This document shows positions 17,471 to 26,658 of a stretch of 64,000 bases of DNA, one piece after another. The translations under genes and the position numbers were made by a program. The first letter of the stretch is position 1. Every line of letters begins with the position of its first letter. The stretch is from Betaproteobacteria bacterium (GTDB lineage: Bacteria > Pseudomonadota > Gammaproteobacteria > Burkholderiales > Usitatibacteraceae), in contig JADKJR010000010.1 of NCBI GenBank assembly GCA_016720925.1, positions 62,001 to 126,000 of the forward strand, given 5' to 3'. The notes beneath the pieces are model-generated. The model searched no databases and was not told the origin of the DNA. It saw only the letters and a program-made list of their open reading frames with translations.

Positions 17471-18264
17471 GTATCCATCGCCTCACGAATGCCCTTGACC
17501 AGCGCAGCAACCCGCGGGATGGCGGTCTCAGGCGTGCCCGTTTCCAACTCCTGAATGAGGCGCGAACCGATTACCACCGCATCGGCGAAAACGGCGATGC
17601 GTCGTGCCGTCTCGGCATCGCGAATGCCGAAGCCGACACCAACGGGTAACTTGGTCTGCGCTTTGATCACGTCGATCATCTCTTTGACATCACCCGTATC
17701 GATATTTCCGGCACCGGTCACCCCTTTCAGGGAAACGTAGTAGATATAGCCACGCGCCGTATCGCACACCAGTTTGATACGCGCGGCCGTGGAAGTCGGT
17801 GACAACAGATAAATGATATCGATACCCACTGCATCCATGGTTTCCAGCAATTCCCGGCTTTCTTCCGGCGGGTAATCGACCACCAGCACACCATCGACTC
17901 CTGCGTTCTTGGCGCGCTCAGCAAACAACTTCATGCCCATGCGCTCAATCGGGTTGGCGTAGCCCATCAACACCACTGGCGTAGAAGCGTTGGTCTTCCG
18001 GAATTCGCTTACACAGGCGAGCACCTCGTTTAATCCGCCCCCAAATTTCAATGCGCGATCGGCCGCACGCTGAATCACCGGGCCATCGGCCATCGGATCG
18101 GAAAAAGGCACGCCGAGTTCGATCACATCGGCGCCGGATGAAACCAGCGCATGCATGAGCGGCACCGTCGTATTGGGAGACGGATCGCCGGCCATGATGT
18201 AGGGAATAAGCGCGGTTCTTTTTTCGCCCCCAAGCCGTGCGAATGTGGCGGATATTCTGGACAT
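17467..18264 (-). CDS. trpA: Tryptophan synthase alpha chain
   Basis: Cleaves indole-3-glycerol phosphate and passes indole to TrpB through a tunnel. 265 aa. Seen: YIMAGDP, ELGVPFSDPMADGPVIQRA (active-site Glu and Asp), GYANPIERMG, VDYPPEES, YYVSLKGVTGA and GFGIRDAETAR. It begins one base inside the trpB stop (TGATG), which couples its translation to trpB. Confidence 0.96.
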   Translation of the reverse strand: MSRISATFARLGGEKRTALIPYIMAGDPSPNTTVPLMHALVSSGADVIELGVPFSDPMADGPVIQRAADRALKFGGGLNEVLACVSEFRKTNASTPVVLMGYANPIERMGMKLFAERAKNAGVDGVLVVDYPPEESRELLETMDAVGIDIIYLLSPTSTAARIKLVCDTARGYIYYVSLKGVTGAGNIDTGDVKEMIDVIKAQTKLPVGVGFGIRDAETARRIAVFADAVVIGSRLIQELETGTPETAIPRVAALVKGIREAMDT

Positions 18265-19505
18265 CAGTTCGCCTTCGTGGTGACTTGTCCGGCCGAAAGC
18301 ACCTGACCGGAACGATCCGCAACCGTGGCCATATCCTTGTCACCCCGGCCGGAAAGATTGACCAGCAACACCTTGTCTTTTGACATGGCGGGTGCCATTT
18401 TCATGGCCTGCGCAACGGCGTGGCTTGACTCCAGCGCGGGAATAATCCCTTCGGTGCGGCACAGCCGATGGAATGCAGCCAGCGCCTCGTCGTCGTTGAT
18501 CGCCGCGTATTCCGCGCGGCCCGAGTCCTTCAGCCACGCATGTTCGGGACCGACACCGGGATAGTCAAGTCCCGCCGACACCGAATGGGTATCGATGATC
18601 TGGCCGTTGGCATCCTGGATGAGATAGGTGCGATTGCCATGCAACACCCCGGGACTGCCCGCCGATAGCGATGCTGCGTGCCGACCGGTCTCGATGCCTT
18701 CGCCACCGGCTTCAACGCCGATCAGGCGTACGCCAGCGAACGGAATGTAATCGTAAAAAATACCCATTGCGTTTGAACCGCCACCAACACATGCGAGTAC
18801 CGCATCGGGTTGGCGACTGATCATTTCCGGCATCTGCGTAAGGCATTCCTTGCCGACTACCGAATTGAAGTCGCGCACCATCATGGGGTACGGATGGGGC
18901 CCCGCCACGGTGCCAATAATGTAGAAGGTGCTTTCAACATTCGTCACCCAGTCGCGCATGGCTTCGTTCAACGCATCCTTTAGCGTTTTGGAGCCACTAT
19001 CAACCGGTACTACCGTCGCGCCAAGCAACTTCATGCGATAGACGTTTTGCGCCTGGCGCTTAATATCTTCGCTGCCCATGTAGACCACGCACTCGAGGCC
19101 ATAGCGAGCCGCGACCGTCGCCGTCGCTACGCCATGCTGGCCAGCGCCGGTTTCCGCAATTACGCGGCGTTTGTTCATTCGGCGCGCGAGCAACGCCTGC
19201 CCAACCGTGTTGTTCACCTTGTGGGCCCCCGTGTGATTCAGGTCTTCGCGCTTCAGATAAATCTGCGCACCACCCAACTCATCCGACAAACGTTGCGCAT
19301 GGTAAATCGGACTGGGCCGACCAACATAGTGTTTCAGCACATACTGAAACTCGGCGATAAACGCCGGGTCCGTCTTGGCTTTTGCATACTCAAGATTGAG
19401 TTCTCGCAAAGCGGCTTGCAATGTTTCGGCCACGAATACGCCGCCGTACGGCCCAAAATGTCCGTTCGCGTCCGGCAAATCATATTTTTCAGCCTGCGTC
19501 TGCAT
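18264..19505 (-). CDS. trpB: Tryptophan synthase beta chain
   Basis: PLP subunit joining indole and serine to tryptophan. 413 aa from the ATG at 19505 (product MQTQAEKYDLPDANGHFGPY), chosen because GAGG precedes it and because family members start there; an upstream extension is read in the trpF coding region only. Seen: LKREDLNHTGAHKVNN (PLP lysine in HKVNN), GAGQHG, CVGGGSNAMGIF and the C-terminal LSGRGDKD. It overlaps the trpF end by 17 nt. Confidence 0.96.
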   Translation of the reverse strand: MQTQAEKYDLPDANGHFGPYGGVFVAETLQAALRELNLEYAKAKTDPAFIAEFQYVLKHYVGRPSPIYHAQRLSDELGGAQIYLKREDLNHTGAHKVNNTVGQALLARRMNKRRVIAETGAGQHGVATATVAARYGLECVVYMGSEDIKRQAQNVYRMKLLGATVVPVDSGSKTLKDALNEAMRDWVTNVESTFYIIGTVAGPHPYPMMVRDFNSVVGKECLTQMPEMISRQPDAVLACVGGGSNAMGIFYDYIPFAGVRLIGVEAGGEGIETGRHAASLSAGSPGVLHGNRTYLIQDANGQIIDTHSVSAGLDYPGVGPEHAWLKDSGRAEYAAINDDEALAAFHRLCRTEGIIPALESSHAVAQAMKMAPAMSKDKVLLVNLSGRGDKDMATVADRSGQVLSAGQVTTKAN

Positions 19506-20130
19506 TTCTTGCTGCCTCGATAAATTGCGCAATCTTGCGATGATCCTTGATGCCCTTTTCGACTGTCTCGACACCGCTTGAGACGTCGACGGCCCATGGC
19601 CTGACTTGTTCTATTGCGTTCGCGACGTTGAGCGGATTCAAGCCACCCGAAAGCACGATACGGCTACGCATCGCCGGCGGTACGAGTTTCCAGTCAAATG
19701 TTTCACCACTGCCACCGTAGACGGCACTTGACAACGTGTCGAGCAGCAACCCCTTTGCAGAGTGAAACCTGGCCTCGCATTCTAACAAATCACTCGGCCT
19801 CATCGCGTTGCCGACGCGAATCGCCTTCAGGTAGGGGAGACCAAATTGAGCGCAAAAAGCTTCGTCTTCATCGCCGTGAAACTGGAGCAAAGAGGGCCGT
19901 ACTGCCTCGGCGACCTCAGTCACCACCTGCGGCGATTCATTGACAAACAACGCCACTGTTGCAACAAGCGACGGTGTCGCCGCACAAATCTCCCTTGCAC
20001 GATCTCGAGAGACCGCACGGGGACTCGGCGCGTAAAAGACCAGTCCAATCGCATCGGCTCCCGCGTGGGCGGCAACGAGCGCATCTTCAACACGGGTGAT
20101 TCCGCAGATCTTGATTCGCGTGCGAGGCAT
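19489..20130 (-). CDS. trpF: Phosphoribosylanthranilate isomerase
   Basis: Amadori rearrangement step of tryptophan synthesis. 213 aa, single-domain TIM barrel with KICGITRVEDA (catalytic Cys), LVFYAPSPRAVS, LQFHGDED, DTLSSAVYGGSGETFDW and the catalytic Asp in VDVSSGVE. The gene lies 2 nt after truA and overlaps trpB. trpE, D, C and G are not in this window, so the pathway is split over several loci. Confidence 0.95.
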   Translation of the reverse strand: MPRTRIKICGITRVEDALVAAHAGADAIGLVFYAPSPRAVSRDRAREICAATPSLVATVALFVNESPQVVTEVAEAVRPSLLQFHGDEDEAFCAQFGLPYLKAIRVGNAMRPSDLLECEARFHSAKGLLLDTLSSAVYGGSGETFDWKLVPPAMRSRIVLSGGLNPLNVANAIEQVRPWAVDVSSGVETVEKGIKDHRKIAQFIEAARNADAG

Positions 20131-20132
20131 GT

Positions 20133-20924
20133 TTAACCTGGAAATGGCAACCGGCTTCGCACCGAGGGCAAGCCGAATTTTTCATCGTACTCGATATTTG
20201 TCAGGTACAGGCCATCTGCCGCAAAGGTCGGCGCCCCCAGCGTCCGATTGCGAGTCTCAAAAATATGCCAGAACTGATCGATCGAATGGCGACCCGCGCC
20301 GACGTAGACCAGACCGCCAACGATGTTACGAATCATGTGGTGCAGAAAGGCGTTGGCACGAAATGAAAACATGAAGAGTTGACCGCTCGTCTCGATACCC
20401 GCCTCAAACAGAAATTTCACCGGCGATTTCGCCTGGCATTCCGCAGCGCGAAAGGCGGAAAAATCATGTTCGCCGAGTAGTAAAGATGCCGCTTGTTGCA
20501 TGCTGGCGAGATCAAGCGGCGCGTGAAACCAGCCGACCTGGCGCCGCATGATGCCGGCATCAACGCTGTCATTTAGCAGCAAATAGCGGTAAGTGCGCGA
20601 ACGCGCGGAAAAACGGGCATGAAATGCATCGTCAACCACCTTTGACCACAGGATCCGAATTGACGGCGGAAGGTAGGTATTGACACCGCGCACCCACGAT
20701 ATTTCGTCGCGTTCGATGGCGCAATCGAAATGCACGACCTGCGATGAGGCATGAACACCTGTATCGGTGCGACCCGCGCAAATCACTGAAACGCGCTCTG
20801 ATGGCGAAGCGAGAAACGTCTCCAGCGCGGCCTCGACGTGGTCCTGCACACCACAGCCGGATGCCTGCGATTGCCAACCGCAAAACCCGGCACCGTTGAA
20901 TTCAATACCCAGCGCGATACGCAT
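20133..20924 (-). CDS. truA: tRNA pseudouridine(38-40) synthase
   Basis: Makes pseudouridine at positions 38-40 of the tRNA anticodon stem. 263 aa. Seen: GIEFNGAGFCGWQSQ, the catalytic Asp in CAGRTDTGVHASSQVVHF, RFSARSRTYRYLL and FLHHMIRNIVGGLV. The first cistron of the truA-trpF-trpB-trpA-accD run, behind the fimV terminator. Confidence 0.96.
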   Translation of the reverse strand: MRIALGIEFNGAGFCGWQSQASGCGVQDHVEAALETFLASPSERVSVICAGRTDTGVHASSQVVHFDCAIERDEISWVRGVNTYLPPSIRILWSKVVDDAFHARFSARSRTYRYLLLNDSVDAGIMRRQVGWFHAPLDLASMQQAASLLLGEHDFSAFRAAECQAKSPVKFLFEAGIETSGQLFMFSFRANAFLHHMIRNIVGGLVYVGAGRHSIDQFWHIFETRNRTLGAPTFAADGLYLTNIEYDEKFGLPSVRSRLPFPG

Positions 20925-20972
20925 TTTCTCGGAAGTTGACTATCGCAGACACGCCGCCACGACTATGTCCGG

Positions 20973-21013
20973 AAAAAAATAAAAGGGCGCGCGGGTATGT
21001 ACCCGGGCGCCCT
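20973..21013 (-). terminator. Intrinsic terminator after fimV
   Basis: On the minus strand GGGCGCCCGGGT..ACCCGCGCGCCC forms a strong imperfect stem followed by TTTTATTTTTTT (plus 20973-20984). It lies between the fimV stop (21033) and the truA start (20924), so truA should have its own promoter within about 50 nt or rely on read-through. Confidence 0.88.
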
Positions 21014-21032
21014 GGTTGAACCATCGAAACTC

Positions 21033-23639
21033 TTACATGCCCGACAGAATCTTCTTTGCTTCGGCCTGCTGCGCGGGCGATCCCTCGCGCGAAACTTCCG
21101 TCAGGATTTCTTTTGCACCTTCGCTGTCGCCAATCTCAATGTAAGCCTTGGCGAGTTCGAGCTTGGTTGAAACGGCATTTGAACCAGCATTGGCGCCGTC
21201 GCCTGGCACCTCAAGGTCGAGGCTCAGATCGGCAAGGCTCGGCATGCCAGAATGTTCCGGCGGCGTACCCTGCGTGGCAATGGTCTTGGAGTAATCTGCC
21301 GCTGCGGCAGGGTTCGCGGTATCCACATTGTCCAGCGAAAGGCTGGAGAGATCGAAGTCAAATCCCGAAGCCGACGCAGCGGGCGCTGCACCCGCTACCG
21401 GCGGCGCGTCCAGCGCAAGGTCGAAGTCAAGCGCCGGCGGCGTCACTGTCGATGAACCCGTCGCCGCACCTGTGTTGAGGTCGAGATCGAAATCCATGCC
21501 ACCGCCACCTGCCGGTTTGTCCGGGTTCGCCGCGGTCACATCAAAAGCGGAAATCGGCGCGGGCGATGTCGCAGTGCTGTCGGAAAAGCCCAAGTCGAAA
21601 TCCACATCCGGCGGAGCCTTGTCGGCTGCCTCCGGGGCCATTACCGAAGCGCCACCTGCGATATAGGCACCTGTGGTGTCATACGCCTGACCACTTCCCG
21701 CATAGAGGGAATTCTGCGGGTCGATCGATGCGCCCATCGCGGCGACCTTAGCCCACATCGGATTTTCGCCACCGATTGTGTCTTTCAGTTCGCGCGCGAC
21801 GGTCTCAAAAGCCGCGACACTCTTGCGGGCATGATAGATCTCCAGCAGCTTGACGGTAATCTCGTGACGGCTCTTGTCGCGGGACATTGCCTCCTTGAGA
21901 ATTTCCTCCGCCTGTGCATCGCGACCGTACGCGATGTACACCTCGGCTTCGGCTACGGGATCGACCTCATCCGTATCGATGGAACCCGGGCCAGTCTTGT
22001 CAAAGTCAGTCAGGAACGAGCTATTGCCGGTATCCACCAACCCGCCACCGCGATTGCCCGTCACCGTATTCGGTTTCAGGTCGCTCGGCATGATGGATGA
22101 TGCACCGCTCATGCTGGTGTTGAGTCCGGTGGGCTTCTTCTTGCGGCGTGACATGAAAGCAAAGAGGCCACCAACTCCCAATAGCGCCGCACCACCCGCG
22201 CCAATGGCCACCATATTGTCTTCCAGGAAATTCGGTTCCGGCGCTGGCGGAGGCGGCGCCGCAATTGGCGTCTTGGTCGCAACGGGTTTTACATCCGCGG
22301 GCTTGGCATCAACGACTTTTGCTGGCTCGGGTTTCGCATCCGCAGGCTTGACGTCGGCGGCTTTCGCGGGCTCGGGTGTCTTGACGGGCTCCGGCGCTTT
22401 GGCGGGCGGTGGCGTGACCTGCGCCACTTTGACATCAGTCTTGACGGTTTCCGTCGCGCCCTTGCCGGCGAGCCCCTTCAATTCCATCAACTTGCGCATG
22501 TCGGCAATCTGTTTTTCCAGATCCGCCACACGTGAATTCGCTTCCTTCAGCGAATTTTCACGCGCGATCTTTTCTTCCTTCAATGCGTTGACCTGATCCT
22601 GCAAATTCCCCGTGCCGGACGCGCCTGCACCACCCACGCCACCGGACTTTCCCGTCGCGGTTTCGGTCTTGGCAATCTTGAGCTGATCCTTTGAAACCAC
22701 CGCCGGCGCGGGTATATCCGGCTTCGCGACGGTAATCTTCCCGGTTGCCTGATTGCTTGCCTTTGCGGATGCGGGCGGCGCAGAAGCAGCTCCACCGGCC
22801 AGTTGTTCGCGATAAGCCTGCCAGCTTGCGACCTGCAACTTGATTTCTTTGCGCGCTTCCTTTTCGGCAATCTGCGAAACGTCCGCGGCTGACGGCACTT
22901 TCAAAATCTGGCCGGTACGCAGGCGATTCATGTTGTTGTCGATAAACGCCGCTTTGTTCTCGCGATAGAGCGCAACCAGCATCTGCTCGAGTGAAACCGT
23001 TTCGGTTTTCATCTCCTGCGCAATTTTGTTCAGAGTGTCGCCGCGCTTGACGGGACCGTAGGTGTCGCCGCCCGACTCGGATTGCGCGGATGGTGTGCCG
23101 GAAGGCGCACTGGAAACCGGCGCACTGACCGGAGGCGCAACACTTGCCACTGGCGCGGGCGTCACGGCCTGTGCAACAGGACGAACCGTTGCTGCCGCCA
23201 CGACCGGTGGGGCAATGCGCGCTTCATTGAACCCGAGGGGATCCAGCAGAATCGGATACTCACGCAACAATCGCCCTGCCGGCCAGTTCATTTCCACCAG
23301 AACATCGAGGAAAGGCTCATTGATCGGTACGGCACTGGTAATTTTCAGAACCGGCTTGCCGTCTCCACGGCGTTCAACCGCAAATCGCAACTGACGCAGC
23401 AAGGGCGAGTATTCGATTTTCGCGTCGCTGTAGGATTCCGGACTGGCGATTCGTGCGGCGATGGATTCGAATTCCCCCGGCTGAAGGGAAACCAGTTCGA
23501 TGTCAGCCGACAGTGGCTGACCCAATGCGGAATTGATGGAGAGTTTGCCCAAGCCTGCCGCGTTTGCCGACAATGCCGACAACGCCAAAAGAGCTCCCCC
23601 CAATGCCACTACCAATTTTGTTTTCGGTGGACGGTTCAT
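21033..23639 (-). CDS. fimV: FimV/HubP-type pilus assembly and polar scaffold protein
   Basis: 868 aa from the ATG at 23639. Signal peptide (VVALGGALLALSALSANAA), an N-terminal FimV domain (GKLSINSALGQPLSADIELV), a LysM peptidoglycan-binding motif (YGPVKRGDTLNKIAQEM ... TGQILKVPS, about 195-255), a coiled coil (EKIARENSLKEANSRVADL), a Lys/Pro/Ala-rich linker and one membrane helix (VAIGAGGAALLGVGGLFAF). An acidic cytoplasmic part with 'DFDLDL'-type repeats follows, ending in the FimV C-terminal TPR motif (KLELAKAYIEIGDSEGAKEIL). It would organise type IV pili or polar proteins. A TTG at 23672 is a less likely start. Confidence 0.93.
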   Translation of the reverse strand: MNRPPKTKLVVALGGALLALSALSANAAGLGKLSINSALGQPLSADIELVSLQPGEFESIAARIASPESYSDAKIEYSPLLRQLRFAVERRGDGKPVLKITSAVPINEPFLDVLVEMNWPAGRLLREYPILLDPLGFNEARIAPPVVAAATVRPVAQAVTPAPVASVAPPVSAPVSSAPSGTPSAQSESGGDTYGPVKRGDTLNKIAQEMKTETVSLEQMLVALYRENKAAFIDNNMNRLRTGQILKVPSAADVSQIAEKEARKEIKLQVASWQAYREQLAGGAASAPPASAKASNQATGKITVAKPDIPAPAVVSKDQLKIAKTETATGKSGGVGGAGASGTGNLQDQVNALKEEKIARENSLKEANSRVADLEKQIADMRKLMELKGLAGKGATETVKTDVKVAQVTPPPAKAPEPVKTPEPAKAADVKPADAKPEPAKVVDAKPADVKPVATKTPIAAPPPPAPEPNFLEDNMVAIGAGGAALLGVGGLFAFMSRRKKKPTGLNTSMSGASSIMPSDLKPNTVTGNRGGGLVDTGNSSFLTDFDKTGPGSIDTDEVDPVAEAEVYIAYGRDAQAEEILKEAMSRDKSRHEITVKLLEIYHARKSVAAFETVARELKDTIGGENPMWAKVAAMGASIDPQNSLYAGSGQAYDTTGAYIAGGASVMAPEAADKAPPDVDFDLGFSDSTATSPAPISAFDVTAANPDKPAGGGGMDFDLDLNTGAATGSSTVTPPALDFDLALDAPPVAGAAPAASASGFDFDLSSLSLDNVDTANPAAAADYSKTIATQGTPPEHSGMPSLADLSLDLEVPGDGANAGSNAVSTKLELAKAYIEIGDSEGAKEILTEVSREGSPAQQAEAKKILSGM

Positions 23640-23814
23640 GCGCGGCCCCAACCCTTCGATTTTTCGAGACAAAGTAAAATAACATCAACGAGTTATTGTT
23701 TCAACTTTATTCGCTTTCTAGCATTAGAAGCGAAAGTTGACGATTTTTCAACCTGCATCTGCGGAATATTGCGTTCCGCAGGGCCGAAATAACATCAACT
23801 CATTGATAAATATA

Positions 23815-24678
23815 CTATTTCTGCAAAATTATTCGCAGCATGCGCCGCAGCGGTTCCGCCGCACCCCAAAGAAGTTGGTCGCCAACCGTGAATGCGCTGA
23901 GGTATTCCGGTCCCATGGCCAGCTTGCGCAGCCGTCCCACCGGGATATGCATGCTGCCGGTAACCGCCGCTGGCGTCAGTTCCCTGATGCTGCGTTCGCG
24001 TTCGTTTGGAATCACTTTCACCCATTCGTTGTCCGACGCGAGAATCGATTCGATATCGGCCAACGGCACATCTTTCCTGAGCTTGATCGTCAACGCCTGA
24101 CTGTGACAACGCATTGCCACCTTGACCTCGGCGTGCAGCGTGCCAAATTGGGTGAGCAGTTCACGCATATGCGTGGCGCCACCGCCGGATGCGGCCTGAT
24201 AGGTCATGCAGGTCATCCATTCGATAAGATCCGCCTTGAACAGACCGCCCAGGCCCATCAACATGCAACTCACCGTGCAATTGCCGCCGATGTAATCTTT
24301 CACGCCTTTGGCGAGTGCATTCTTGATCACCGGCATATTGACCGGGTCGAGGATGATGACGGCGTCATCCTTCATGCGTAGCGTCTTGGCGGCATCGATC
24401 CAGTAGCCCTTCCACCCCGCCGCCCGCAATGGCGGATAAATCGCCGTCGTGTAATCGCCGCCCTGGCAGGTGATGATCACATCCATCTGTTTGAGCGCGG
24501 CAATATCCTTCGCATCTTTCAATGGCGCGCCGTTGGCTTCTTTCGGCGCCTGACCGCCGATGTTCGAGGTGGTGAAAAACACCGGCTCGACCAATGCAAA
24601 ATCATTTTCCGCGCGCATGCGATCAATGAGCACCGAACCCACCATTCCACGCCAACCCACCATGCCGACTTTTAACAT
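23815..24678 (-). CDS. asd: Aspartate-semialdehyde dehydrogenase, internally deleted
   Basis: Asd makes aspartate semialdehyde for the lysine/DAP, threonine and methionine branches. The sequence matches E. coli Asd at both ends: MVGWRGMVGSVL, TCQGGDYT, the catalytic Cys in GGNCTVS, TYQAASGGGATHMRELLTQ, the catalytic His in RCHSQ, and LLWGAAEPLRRML. It is only 287 aa instead of about 367: between HMRELLTQFG and RCHSQ about 80 residues are missing, in frame (junction near plus 24115-24140). By alignment with E. coli the gap removes the Glu241/Lys244 region and Arg267, which bind substrate. The frame is open and conserved on both sides, so this is a recent deletion, a non-functional copy beside another asd, or an assembly fault. 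Activity is doubtful. Located between leuB and fimV, the usual betaproteobacterial place. Confidence 0.88.
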   Translation of the reverse strand: MLKVGMVGWRGMVGSVLIDRMRAENDFALVEPVFFTTSNIGGQAPKEANGAPLKDAKDIAALKQMDVIITCQGGDYTTAIYPPLRAAGWKGYWIDAAKTLRMKDDAVIILDPVNMPVIKNALAKGVKDYIGGNCTVSCMLMGLGGLFKADLIEWMTCMTYQAASGGGATHMRELLTQFGTLHAEVKVAMRCHSQALTIKLRKDVPLADIESILASDNEWVKVIPNERERSIRELTPAAVTGSMHIPVGRLRKLAMGPEYLSAFTVGDQLLWGAAEPLRRMLRIILQK

Positions 24679-24709
24679 TTCATCCACACTTTCATTCGAA
24701 AAATAGCAT

Positions 24710-24775
24710 AAACACAAGCACTGGAGCGGCTTTTCAGGCTATTTTTGCCTGGAAGGCCCGCCCATGCTTGAGTTA
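24710..24775 (+). repeat. Dispersed intergenic palindrome, copy 2
   Basis: Same family as 3131-3200: AACACAAGCACTGGAGCGGC at the left, inner GGCTATTTTTGCC, and GCCCATGCTTGAGTT at the right. It fills the leuB-asd spacer and touches the leuB stop codon. Confidence 0.8.
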
Positions 24776-25852
24776 CAAATTCGCGATTACCGCCGAGCCC
24801 ATCTCCGTGGTCCCGCAGATTTTCTCGCCCTTCCGCGCAATATCACCGGTACGCAATCCGCTCGCGAGCGCTTTTCGTACGGCGGTTTCAATTCGATTCG
24901 CGACATCCGCCAACTGAAACGTATAACGCATCATCATTGCCAGCGACAGGATTTGCGCCAATGGATTGGCCACGCCTTTGCCGGCGATATCGGGCGCCGA
25001 TCCATGAATCGGTTCGTACAAACCCTTGCTGTTTGCATCCAGCGACGCGGAAGGCAACATGCCGATCGAACCCGTCAGCATCGATGCTTCATCCGAGAGA
25101 ATATCCCCAAACAGATTGCCGCACACCATCACATCGAAATGTTTTGGATTCCGCACCAGCTGCATCGCGGCGTTGTCGACCAGCATATGCGTCAATTCCA
25201 CGTCCGGATACTCGGGCGCAATCTCGATGGCAATGTCGCGCCACAATTGCATTGCTTCCAGCACGTTCATCTTGTCGATCGAGCACAAGCGTTTGTTGCG
25301 CTGGCGGGCAGTGCGAAATCCCACATGGAGGATGCGCCGGATCTGCGCTTCGGTGTAGTGCATGGTGTTAATGCCGACGCGGTTACCCGGCGCGCCGTTC
25401 TTGCCTTTTTCGCCGGTGATGCTTCGCGGCTCACCAAAATAAATGTCGCCGGTCAATTCTCGAATAATCATCAGATCGAGCCCCGCGACGATTTCCGGTT
25501 TTAACGACGAGGCATCGGCCAGTTCGGGAAAAACGGTGGCCGGGCGCAGGTTGGCGAAGAAATCGCATTCTTTGCGCAATCCCAGAATCGCCTTTTCCGG
25601 ACGATGCTGTCGAGGCAGCGTGTCATATTGCGTGCCGCCGACCGAGCCGAACAGCACGGCATCGGCCTGCTTGGCCAATTTGAGCGTGGTGTCAGGCAAG
25701 GGCTGACCATGGGCATCGTAAGCCGCCCCGCCCACCAGTGCGCTCTCGGTTTCCACTTTCAGGCCATCACGACGCAGTATTTCCAGCACCTTGAGTGCTT
25801 CCGCCATGATTTCGGGGCCAATTCCGTCGCCGGCCATGATTGCAATTTTCAT
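24773..25852 (-). CDS. leuB: 3-isopropylmalate dehydrogenase
   Basis: Oxidative decarboxylation of 3-isopropylmalate in leucine synthesis, NAD-dependent. 359 aa. Seen: GDGIGPEIMAEA, GSVGGTQYD, LGLRKECDFFANLRP (substrate Arg residues), RELTGDIYFGEPR, ELTHMLVDNAAMQL, CGNLFGDILSDEASML and the NAD motif EPIHGSAPDIAGKGVANP. It follows leuD by 9 nt in the leuC-ecn-leuD-leuB run. Confidence 0.96.
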   Translation of the reverse strand: MKIAIMAGDGIGPEIMAEALKVLEILRRDGLKVETESALVGGAAYDAHGQPLPDTTLKLAKQADAVLFGSVGGTQYDTLPRQHRPEKAILGLRKECDFFANLRPATVFPELADASSLKPEIVAGLDLMIIRELTGDIYFGEPRSITGEKGKNGAPGNRVGINTMHYTEAQIRRILHVGFRTARQRNKRLCSIDKMNVLEAMQLWRDIAIEIAPEYPDVELTHMLVDNAAMQLVRNPKHFDVMVCGNLFGDILSDEASMLTGSIGMLPSASLDANSKGLYEPIHGSAPDIAGKGVANPLAQILSLAMMMRYTFQLADVANRIETAVRKALASGLRTGDIARKGEKICGTTEMGSAVIANL

Positions 25853-25861
25853 TGATGGTCT

Positions 25862-26500
25862 CTAGCCGAACAACCACGGCTCGCGTTGCGCGCGCGACGC
25901 TTCATAGGCTCGGATTTTGTCGGCATGCCGCATCGTGAGGCCGATTTCGTCCCAGCCATTGAGCAGCGACTGCTTGCGAAAATCTTCCACCTGAAACTTG
26001 TAGGTCTCCGCGCCCGGCACTTCAACCAACTGGCGCTCAAGATCGACATTGACCTTCAGTCCCGGCGTCGCCGCGACAATGTTGAACAGATGGTCCACTT
26101 CCATTTCGGCAAGCACGATCGGCAGCAGCCCATTTTTGTAGCAGTTGTTGTAAAAAATATCGGCGAACGACGGCGCGATGATCGCCTTGAACCCGAACTG
26201 CTGCAGCGCCCAAGGCGCATGTTCGCGTGACGAGCCGCAGCCGAAATTCTTGCGGGCGATCAGGATGGTCGCACCTTGATAACGCGCCTGATTGAGCACG
26301 AAATTCGGATTCGGCGAACGCTTGCTGTTGTCCATGCCCGGCTCGCCGTGGTCCATATAGCGCCATTCGTCGAAAAGGTTTGGGCCAAAGCCCGCACGCT
26401 TGATCGATTTCAGGAATTGCTTGGGAATGATCGCGTCCGTATCGACATTGGCGCGATCGAGCGGCGCAACCAGTCCCGTATGTTGACGGAATGGTTCCAC
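25862..26500 (-). CDS. leuD: 3-isopropylmalate dehydratase small subunit
   Basis: Small (swivel-domain) subunit of isopropylmalate isomerase, pairing with LeuC. 212 aa. HTGLVAPLDRANVDTDAIIP at the start, NFGCGSSREHAPWAL and the C-terminal GLTMRHADKIRAYE are family hallmarks. Start: GTG at 26500 (product MEPFRQHTGL), because no ATG is available and this aligns with the E. coli N-terminus. Only 2 nt separate it from the entericidin stop, so it is likely translationally coupled to that small gene. Confidence 0.95.
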   Translation of the reverse strand: MEPFRQHTGLVAPLDRANVDTDAIIPKQFLKSIKRAGFGPNLFDEWRYMDHGEPGMDNSKRSPNPNFVLNQARYQGATILIARKNFGCGSSREHAPWALQQFGFKAIIAPSFADIFYNNCYKNGLLPIVLAEMEVDHLFNIVAATPGLKVNVDLERQLVEVPGAETYKFQVEDFRKQSLLNGWDEIGLTMRHADKIRAYEASRAQREPWLFG

Positions 26501-26502
26501 GG

Positions 26503-26646
26503 TCAGGACTTCGCCTTCTCGGCCGCTTTCTCGATTGCTTCGCCGCCCTTTTTGACATCCTTGCCAATACCTTCGACGGTATTGCAGGCGGACAACGTGA
26601 TCGCCGAAATCAGGCCCAGCAAAACGAAGATTACCGATTTACGCAT
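26503..26646 (-). CDS. Entericidin A/B family small lipoprotein
   Basis: 47 aa. Signal peptide with lipobox LSAC at residues 18-21, then the mature piece CNTVEGIGKDVKKGGEAIEK, the typical entericidin amphipathic helix. A predicted outer-membrane lipoprotein; in E. coli this family is a toxin/antidote-like pair linked to stress, but the role here is unknown. It sits between leuC and leuD in the leu operon, with the leuD GTG 2 nt after its stop. Confidence 0.88.
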   Translation of the reverse strand: MRKSVIFVLLGLISAITLSACNTVEGIGKDVKKGGEAIEKAAEKAKS

Positions 26647-26658
26647 TTTTTAACTCCG

